Shown here: piece after piece, positions 58,516 to 64,000 of the stretch
Numbering within the stretch: position 1 is the first letter of the stretch
Layout: every line of letters begins with the position of its first letter
Origin: JASFWK01 sp050049355
Lineage (GTDB): Bacteria > Chloroflexota > Anaerolineae > B4-G1 > DUEL01
Assembly: GCA_050049355.1 (NCBI GenBank)
Contig: JASFWK010000001.1
Coordinates: 1 to 64,000, forward strand
Length of the DNA: 64,000 nt
Direction of reading: 5' to 3'
The notes under the pieces: model-generated
Told to the model about the DNA's origin: nothing
Seen by the model: the letters and a program-made list of their open reading frames with translations, nothing else
The model's database searches: none
Program-made: the position numbers and the translations under genes

Positions 58516-60588
58516 ATGAAGCGCAAGGTCTTAGCAGTGTTGGGCATCGCTGCCCTTGTGGTAGCTCTGTTTGGAGGCTCATCTTCGGTCCAGGCGGGGC
58601 CACCGCCTCCTGACTACAGGCCGGTGGATGTGGGGCCGGAGATTCGTGAGTGGGAAGCCACACCGGATCGCGTCCTAGATCCGGACCCTGAGGTCCGCCG
58701 AGCGATTCGGGACAGCGTGCGCGGGAACTCTAATGGGAATGGGCATGGTGGCCATAAGAATGGGGCTGAGGCAGCCTCTGCCGAATCCAGCTGCATCTTG
58801 GACACCAAAGTGTTTCTCGCTCTCGACAGCTACTATGGTTATTACTTCTTCGCCGAGTTCAACCTGATGGCAGAGGGAGATGAATCCCAGATCTGGGTGC
58901 AGGCCGATCTCAGTTGGCCTGAGGGCGACCCGCGGGCGACCCCGGTCATCACCTGCGAGCAGGCGGCCTATATGGTAGATCAGTTCGACAATAACATCTA
59001 TCCCGCCGAGGTTGACTTCTTCGGCCCGCCCGACTTCCACGATGGATCCTACTCGCTGCTCGAAGCGTGGGGCTATGTGCCGGACGGATACTACGACGAT
59101 GAGACTGGCCGGCAGGTGGTCCTTGTGGAGAACGTCAGGGATGATAACTACTACGATCCGACCTATCCACTCTATATCGCTGGGTTCTTCTCTTCATCCC
59201 TGGAGGCCTACTTCGATCGCAACACGATGACGATCGATGCCTACGACTGGGAGAACCGGACTGGGCCCGATGCGGCACGCCCCTACCTCTACGAGGGTGT
59301 CTTCGCCCACGAGTACCAGCACCTGTTACACTCCGACTATGACGGCGATGAGGAAAACTTTGTCAACGAGGGTATGTCCGATCTGGCGGAGTATCTGGTG
59401 GGCTACGGCCATCCCGATAGCCACGTGCGGGATGCGGCTGCCTATCCCGAGAACTCTCTCGTGGTCTGGGAGGACCAGGGCGGCCTGGAGATCCTGGCGG
59501 ACTACGGTCAGGCTTATCTCTTCCAGCTGTACTTGATGGAGCAGTTTGGACAGGAGTTCATCCAGGCTGAGTTCCACAATCCGGGTAATGGCATCTCGGG
59601 CATAAACTCCACCCTTGAGGCATTCAACATCCAGAAGGGTTTCAACGACATCTTCCACGACTGGTCTGTGGCCATGCTCATCGACTCTGAGACGCCGGGC
59701 GGAGGGCGGTATGAGTTCGAGAACATAGAGTTCAACCTGGACATCGGGACGCCGGATGCACCGAACCCTGAGGCTTTTGACACGCCAGGCGCTCCGCCGT
59801 GGGGTACGGACTACCTCTGGATTGATGGGGACCCGAGAGCTCTGGCCAAGCTGACGTTCAATGGGCTCGACTACACGCTCTTTCCCACAGCCTGGACTTC
59901 GGATGGCGACGTGCTGTGGAGTGGGACGGGCAACCTGATCGACAACTGGGCCATCTTCGAGGCCACGGGCGGCAGTACGCTAACCTTCGATACCTACTAT
60001 GACATCGAGGACTACTGGGACTTCGGTTTCGTGCAGGTCTCGACGGACGGCGGCTACACCTGGACCAGCCTGGAGAATGCCTACACCACCTATCTCCATG
60101 ATCCGAACGCGCACCCCAAAGTGGTGGAGAACCTACCCGGCCTGACAGGATGGAGTGGGGACTGGGTCAATATGAGCTTCGACCTCAGCGCCTACAGCGG
60201 TGACATCCTGATCGCGTTCCGCTACGTCACCGACTGGGCCACCACCTACGAGGGTTGGTACATCGACAATGTCTACGTGGATGGGACGCTGATCTCCGAT
60301 GGCTCCAGCACGGATCCCTTCAAAGACATCACGGAGATCTTGCCCATCAACAATGACTTCACTGTTACCTTTGTGGGTATCAAGCACGTAGGCCACGGGA
60401 ACGACTATCGCGTTCTGACCATGAAGCTGGACGAGGTCACCGAGGAAGGTCTGTTCGAGCTGAACAGCGTCTTGGGCTGGAGCACCGAGGCCGTGATGCT
60501 GGTCACGTTCGATGCCCCCGAGGGCTTCACCGGCTATGCCGATTACGTCTATGACTTCACCTACACCAACGCGGGCCCGAAGAAGTAG
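58516..60588 (+). CDS. Secreted M6-like (immune inhibitor A type) metallopeptidase
   Basis: 690 residues from the ATG at 58516 with AAGGAG upstream. Signal peptide about 1-27 (MKRKVLAVLGIAALVVALFG, cut near QAGPP). A Gly/Asn-rich linker near residue 75 is followed by the catalytic domain. VFAHEYQHLLHSDYDGDEEN carries the HExxH zinc motif, and FVNEGMSDLAEYLVGYGHPD the third-ligand Glu. The C-terminal part has a jelly-roll-like domain with STDGGYTWTSLENAY and YEGWYIDNVYVDG, as in immune inhibitor A. Function: extracellular protein breakdown or surface processing. No pro-domain cleavage site is clear. Confidence 0.88.
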   Translation: MKRKVLAVLGIAALVVALFGGSSSVQAGPPPPDYRPVDVGPEIREWEATPDRVLDPDPEVRRAIRDSVRGNSNGNGHGGHKNGAEAASAESSCILDTKVFLALDSYYGYYFFAEFNLMAEGDESQIWVQADLSWPEGDPRATPVITCEQAAYMVDQFDNNIYPAEVDFFGPPDFHDGSYSLLEAWGYVPDGYYDDETGRQVVLVENVRDDNYYDPTYPLYIAGFFSSSLEAYFDRNTMTIDAYDWENRTGPDAARPYLYEGVFAHEYQHLLHSDYDGDEENFVNEGMSDLAEYLVGYGHPDSHVRDAAAYPENSLVVWEDQGGLEILADYGQAYLFQLYLMEQFGQEFIQAEFHNPGNGISGINSTLEAFNIQKGFNDIFHDWSVAMLIDSETPGGGRYEFENIEFNLDIGTPDAPNPEAFDTPGAPPWGTDYLWIDGDPRALAKLTFNGLDYTLFPTAWTSDGDVLWSGTGNLIDNWAIFEATGGSTLTFDTYYDIEDYWDFGFVQVSTDGGYTWTSLENAYTTYLHDPNAHPKVVENLPGLTGWSGDWVNMSFDLSAYSGDILIAFRYVTDWATTYEGWYIDNVYVDGTLISDGSSTDPFKDITEILPINNDFTVTFVGIKHVGHGNDYRVLTMKLDEVTEEGLFELNSVLGWSTEAVMLVTFDAPEGFTGYADYVYDFTYTNAGPKK

Positions 60589-60607
60589 TTACTGTGACAG
60601 ATACGCG

Positions 60608-60637
60608 GAGAGCCCGTCCTTTTGGGGACGGGCTCTC
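60608..60637. terminator. Bidirectional terminator between convergent genes
   Basis: GAGAGCCCGTCC (60608-60619), loop TTTTGG, GGACGGGCTCTC (60626-60637). It lies 20 bases after the metallopeptidase stop and 18 bases from the end of the convergent lipoprotein gene, so it can serve both. Confidence 0.75.
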
Positions 60638-60654
60638 GCTTGATGCGTCGCTCG

Positions 60655-61215
60655 TCATCCGTCAACCGGCATCCAAGGTTTCCCGTCCTGGATTTCATCA
60701 GGGTCTATGGGGATCAACGGATAGATAGGCGCTCCGTCCTTTCCGCAGAGGACCAGAGAGCGGCCCGCATCAGCGTGGTACTCGTATGCTTCCCCTTCCG
60801 CCTCCAGCACCACACGGAACCCTGGTGTGATAACCTGCGCGTACATCAAGCCCGGCTGCGGGCAGCCTAGGCTGGTGTCCGACCACTCCACCGCCTCAAC
60901 CGAGACCACCTGGATCGTGTCGGGTGCCAAATCCAACCGCTGCGCAAGGTCTCGCTTTATCAACCTGACGACTTGTTCAGCCCCCGGCGGCAGGGCAACC
61001 GCCGTCGGTTCTGGGGCGGCGGTCGCCGTTGGTGCTTCTCTCGTTGGCTGGGGTTCGGCCGTCGGCGTGGTGGTCGTTTCGTCTCTCTCGGTGGTTTGGG
61101 TCCCACGCATGGTGGGCGTATCGGAAGGTATGGGGGGAGTCTGTCCACGGCTGCATCCAGCAGTCCAAGCGACAAGGAGTGCCAGAGCAATCCAAAGAAG
61201 AAGATAGCGCTTCAT
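60655..61215 (-). CDS. Lipoprotein with Thr-rich linker and conserved C-terminal domain
   Basis: 186 residues. Lipoprotein signal with ALLVAWTAGCSRG (lipobox TAGC). A Thr/Pro/Glu linker covers about 24-75. The C-terminal domain (about 78-180) reads AEQVVRLIKRDLAQRLDLAP, then DTSLGCPQPGLMYAQVITPG and YEYHADAGRSLVLC. This D-x-SLGCP-x-PG pattern occurs in many exported proteins of Chloroflexota and cyanobacteria, of unknown role. Two Cys (of SLGCP and LVLC) may pair. GAGGTGA precedes the ATG. Monocistronic. Confidence 0.8.
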   Translation of the reverse strand: MKRYLLLWIALALLVAWTAGCSRGQTPPIPSDTPTMRGTQTTERDETTTTPTAEPQPTREAPTATAAPEPTAVALPPGAEQVVRLIKRDLAQRLDLAPDTIQVVSVEAVEWSDTSLGCPQPGLMYAQVITPGFRVVLEAEGEAYEYHADAGRSLVLCGKDGAPIYPLIPIDPDEIQDGKPWMPVDG

Positions 61216-61488
61216 AGCATGTCACCTCTTCCACATTAATCTGCATCTACGAGACGCTCTTCACGTGCGCTGGGTTCCCGACTTCAGGGTATCACCAGAT
61301 TGGCCTCCTGGCAACTGGGCCGCGGCCAGGATCAGCACCAGGCACACCTGGGAGAGGTGACCCTCGATCGGTGGCGGGGTCCGATTGTTTCTTAGTCTTC
61401 TTTTCACTGAGCCCTCACAGGCACGCGGTGGAATGTGATTGGGGGAACCACCGGGTTTCCCTCAGAAACAGCGGGAGGAGAATCCAAG

Positions 61489-62484
61489 ATGGCTATAGAG
61501 GAAGTCACACGGGTCAAAACCAAATACACTCGACCTTTGCTGAGTAAGGGCAATGTGGTGGCCTGCGGGGTTGGGTACAAGGAAGTCGGTGGGGTCAGGA
61601 CTGACGAGTTGTGTGTAGTCGTCTCGGTCGCCAAGAAGGTGCCCAGCGCGGAGTTGGCGCCCGCCGACCTCGTCCCTCAACTCTTGGAGGGGGTCAAGAC
61701 GGACGTGCAAGAGACCGGCGTGATCCGCGCGCTGCAGGATCATACCGACAGGTGGCGCCCGGCGCCGGGGGGCGTTTCCTGCGGTCACATCGACATCACG
61801 GCGGGCACGCTCGGCTGTCTGGTGAGCAGGGGAGACCAGATCTACATCCTGAGCAACAACCACGTCTTGGCCAATTCGAACCAGGGCCAGCGTGGCGATC
61901 CGATCCTTCAGCCAGGCCCCCACGACGGCGGTACCAGCGAGGATCTGATCGCTCTCTTGGAGCAGTTTGTGCCCATCAACTTCGCTATTGACGTTTCGGA
62001 CTGCCCGATTGCCACCGGTGCAGCCGCGGTGCTCAACTGGGTAGCGAGGCTTCTGGGCTCCCGACACTGGCTTCAGGCTGTCCAAGAGAGCCCTGAGGCG
62101 AATCTAGTGGACGCCGCCATTGCCAGCCCCGTCTCTCTGGGTCTTGTGGAGAAGCGGATCCTTGAGATCGGCGAGCCACAGGGGGTTGCCGAAGGGACGC
62201 TAGGTCTGGAGATTCGCAAGAGCGGACGTACCACAGGTCTGACCAGCGACGAGATCACCCAGGTCGATGTCACCGCGCAGGTGGTATACGGTGTGGGGAA
62301 GCTGGCTATCTTCGCTGACCAGTTGATGGCTGGACCAATGAGCTCGGGCGGCGATTCGGGATCTGCCGTGCTGGATGAGAATGACCGCGTCGTGGGCCTT
62401 CTTTTTGGCGGCTCTCGCTCGGTCACGCTCATCAATCGCATCCAGAATGTTCTCGAAGCACTGGATGTGGACATAGATCCTTGA
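61489..62484 (+). CDS. Trypsin-like serine protease (S1-like, without signal peptide)
   Basis: 331 residues from the ATG at 61489 with GGGAGGAG upstream. YILSNNHVLANSNQG gives the catalytic His, EANLVDAAIASPVSLGLVEK a possible Asp, and MSSGGDSGSAVLDENDRVVG the catalytic Ser (GDSGS). An early segment LLSKGNVVACGVGYKEVGG and LCVVVSVAKKVPSAEL matches bacterial Nal1-like / trypsin-like proteins that have an N-terminal domain before the His. No signal peptide was found, so the location is uncertain. About 255 bases separate it from the papain-like gene. Confidence 0.82.
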   Translation: MAIEEVTRVKTKYTRPLLSKGNVVACGVGYKEVGGVRTDELCVVVSVAKKVPSAELAPADLVPQLLEGVKTDVQETGVIRALQDHTDRWRPAPGGVSCGHIDITAGTLGCLVSRGDQIYILSNNHVLANSNQGQRGDPILQPGPHDGGTSEDLIALLEQFVPINFAIDVSDCPIATGAAAVLNWVARLLGSRHWLQAVQESPEANLVDAAIASPVSLGLVEKRILEIGEPQGVAEGTLGLEIRKSGRTTGLTSDEITQVDVTAQVVYGVGKLAIFADQLMAGPMSSGGDSGSAVLDENDRVVGLLFGGSRSVTLINRIQNVLEALDVDIDP

Positions 62485-62496
62485 GCGCCGAACCGA

Positions 62497-62519
62497 GGGG
62501 TTGGCGATCGGCCAACCCC
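62497..62519 (+). terminator. Terminator after the serine protease gene
   Basis: GGGGTTGGC (62497-62505), loop GATCG, GCCAACCCC (62511-62519), 13 bases after the stop. No long U-run. Confidence 0.5.
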
Positions 62520-62738
62520 CGGTCTGCGTAACCCCTCAAGTGGCTGACATGGGGGTTCTGGATGATCGCCGGAGCAGGGTCTGATGACAGCACGGCCATT
62601 GGAGAGGTAGTGGATCAATCGAAATCTCTTCACCCCCTCGTCCCCCCGCACTGCGGGAGGGATCAGGGGCAGAGGAAGTGTGTGCTAGATGATTCTCTGC
62701 GAGCACCTGCAGTGAGAAGGGATTAGGGGAGGGGGTCC

Positions 62739-63230
62739 ATGGAGGTGCACGTTGTCGTGACGTACGGCGGGCTGCTGGGGAGGCTGGCCCGCTGGTTCGG
62801 GCTGACGTGGAGCCACGCCGCGCTGCGCTACGCGCGGGACGCCCAGGCCAGCGCGCGAATTATCGAATCAGGGGCTTGCGGGATCAAGGAGCGCTCGTGG
62901 GAGGATTTCGTGGCCGGAGCTGAGGAGCATCAGGCCCTACAGATGAAGGAGTCTCTGCCCGAGGTGACGAAGCGCGAGATCGTCGCCTACGCGTGGGGTA
63001 ACGTGGGAAAGCCGTACAACTACTGGTGGCTGATCAAGATCGCCTGGGAGCTGGTCAAACGCCGCTTTGTGGTGGGCGCGCTCACGTACCCGGCTCACGT
63101 CTGCTCGAGCCTGGTCTATGATTGCTTCCTCTATGCGGGGGTGGACCTGCTTCCCGGCCACGAGGACGTGTTGGTCACGCCCGACGATCTGGCCAGCAGT
63201 CCTCTACTGGAGGCGGTCGAGCTTCCCTGA
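62739..63230 (+). CDS. Papain-like (YiiX/NlpC-type) cysteine peptidase family protein
   Basis: 163 residues. TWSHAALRYARDAQ gives a His after a hydrophobic strand, and AHVCSSLVYDCFLYAGVDLL gives a Cys at the start of a helix. This His-before-Cys order is that of permuted papain-fold enzymes such as YiiX, rather than standard NlpC/P60. GKPYNYWWLIKIAWELV is the usual linker. GGGGAGGGGG precedes the ATG. No signal peptide. Possible roles are amidase or lipid-linked hydrolase on peptides; not determined. Same strand as the protease and DUF5060 genes. Confidence 0.75.
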   Translation: MEVHVVVTYGGLLGRLARWFGLTWSHAALRYARDAQASARIIESGACGIKERSWEDFVAGAEEHQALQMKESLPEVTKREIVAYAWGNVGKPYNYWWLIKIAWELVKRRFVVGALTYPAHVCSSLVYDCFLYAGVDLLPGHEDVLVTPDDLASSPLLEAVELP

Positions 63231-63340
63231 GGCTTGGTCTCCCGGGTGTACCGTGATACATCGGGCTACCCGCCTGTCCGGTGTGGACCGATCCCGTGGC
63301 CTGTGAGAGTAGTCCTTGCGGTGAAAGAGAGGGACCACTG

Positions 63341-64000
63341 ATGAAACGGGCGTTGACGTTGATCGTGGCGGCTGTTGCTCTTGTGGCCGGGGTCTGTTGG
63401 CTGGTATTTCCCCTCGGTCGGGCGGCCGATGATGGGCCGGTCGATCTTATTCCGACGGCTTTTGCGTACTTGCCCTTCGTGCGGAGAGATTCAGGACCCA
63501 CTGCTCAGCCCCCGCTTACGCCTACGCCGACGCTGGTGCCGGGCGAGACGGGTGAGGTGACGAACCTGCAGCACAACGCCGGCGATTACCCAGATGGCGT
63601 CGTGCCGCGATATGGCTTGTTTGAATTGCGCTTTGATCTCACAGTAGATTATCCGCATAAGTACTACTTCTTTGACCCAGAGGACACCCCCCAGCGAGAC
63701 CCCGGCAGGGAGTCGCCTTACGGCGTGGACGGCGTGTCGGTCGACGCGCACTTTCTCGCTCCATCCGGGGCCGAACTGACTGTCCCCGCGTTCTGGTATG
63801 AGGAGCAGACGCGCCGGGTTGAGGGCGAAGTGGAGACTGTGGAGCCGACGGGGGAAGCCTGGTGGGCGGTACGGTTTGCCCCATCCGAGGAGGGGCAACA
63901 TCGATTCTATCTTACTGTACAGGACAAGCATGGGACCACTCGCCATCCAGAGAGTGGGCATCTGACCGTTTCGGTTGGGACTTCGGAGAGTCGGGGCTTC
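63341..64000 (+). CDS. Secreted DUF5060-domain protein (partial, 3' end outside window)
   Basis: 220 residues visible. Signal peptide MKRALTLIVAAVALVAGVCW and onward, then a Thr/Pro linker (TAQPPLTPTPTLVPGE). The domain at about 78-215 has YGLFELRFDLTVDYPHKYYF, VSVDAHFLAPSGAELTVPAF and AVRFAPSEEGQHRFYLTVQD, the DUF5060 pattern, a beta-sandwich usually in front of glycoside hydrolase catalytic domains. The catalytic part would lie beyond the window. GAGGG precedes the ATG by eight bases. Confidence 0.82.
   Translation, partial: MKRALTLIVAAVALVAGVCWLVFPLGRAADDGPVDLIPTAFAYLPFVRRDSGPTAQPPLTPTPTLVPGETGEVTNLQHNAGDYPDGVVPRYGLFELRFDLTVDYPHKYYFFDPEDTPQRDPGRESPYGVDGVSVDAHFLAPSGAELTVPAFWYEEQTRRVEGEVETVEPTGEAWWAVRFAPSEEGQHRFYLTVQDKHGTTRHPESGHLTVSVGTSESRGF

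Overview
The window looks like a piece of a high-GC bacterial chromosome, most likely from the Chloroflexota (Anaerolineae or a relative). This placement is inferred from gene content and not from any marker search: several proteins with SHOCT-like (LiaX/YvlB) modules, Pro/Thr-rich surface proteins, type 2 isopentenyl-diphosphate isomerase, ThyX, and an alaS - baseplate-J-like - ruvX - mltG run. No rRNA, tRNA, CRISPR array or transposase was recognised.

Layout. 1-8235 (minus): the end of an NAD-dependent epimerase, then an operon read from 7067 leftwards (DUF2089 regulator, DUF4097-like scaffold, GNAT, two MFS exporters, two small SHOCT-like proteins), and a DUF402-PncC fusion. 8376-12905 (plus): SDR reductase, EtfB, EtfA, acyl-CoA dehydrogenase. 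13487-15380: dnaA followed by a DnaA-box cluster and an AT-rich stretch, a likely oriC. 15530-20600: a loose accessory region with a palindromic repeat, hypothetical proteins, a nucleoside hydrolase with an attC-like site at its stop codon, and a tandem pair of small membrane proteins. 20854-23566: MFS transporter, hypothetical protein, UPF0173 hydrolase. 23875-28688: a heterodimeric ABC exporter and an M24 peptidase. 29145-38388 (plus): membrane protein, methyltransferase, alaS, baseplate-J-like protein, ruvX, mltG and a lipoprotein binding protein.

38448-41951 (minus) is a cluster of cyclic-nucleotide sensor, MinD/ParA-like ATPase, B-box zinc protein, winged-helix-like protein and PrsW-type membrane protease. 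42096-47456 (minus) is an ECF sigma / membrane anti-sigma locus with three Pro/Thr-rich surface proteins. A bipartite motif, GGCGACCC-N17-CGACTATAG, lies upstream of both the sigma gene and one surface-protein gene with identical spacing. This is the best candidate here for an undescribed regulatory circuit.

47667-51243 (minus) couples isoprenoid synthesis (Fni, polyprenyl synthase) to a membrane glycosyltransferase, divergent from an acyl carrier protein gene; the two promoters abut at their -35 boxes. 51774-57810 holds a possible polymerase-beta-type nucleotidyltransferase, a PLP enzyme, a GIY-YIG / zinc ribbon / Nudix fusion, thyX and a REC-GAF-histidine kinase. 58516-64000 encodes mostly exported proteins: an M6-like metallopeptidase, a lipoprotein, a trypsin-like protease, a papain-like peptidase and a DUF5060 protein cut by the window end.

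Starts were chosen from Shine-Dalgarno sequence, family length and overlap with neighbours. Functions are read from motifs by eye; none was checked against a database.
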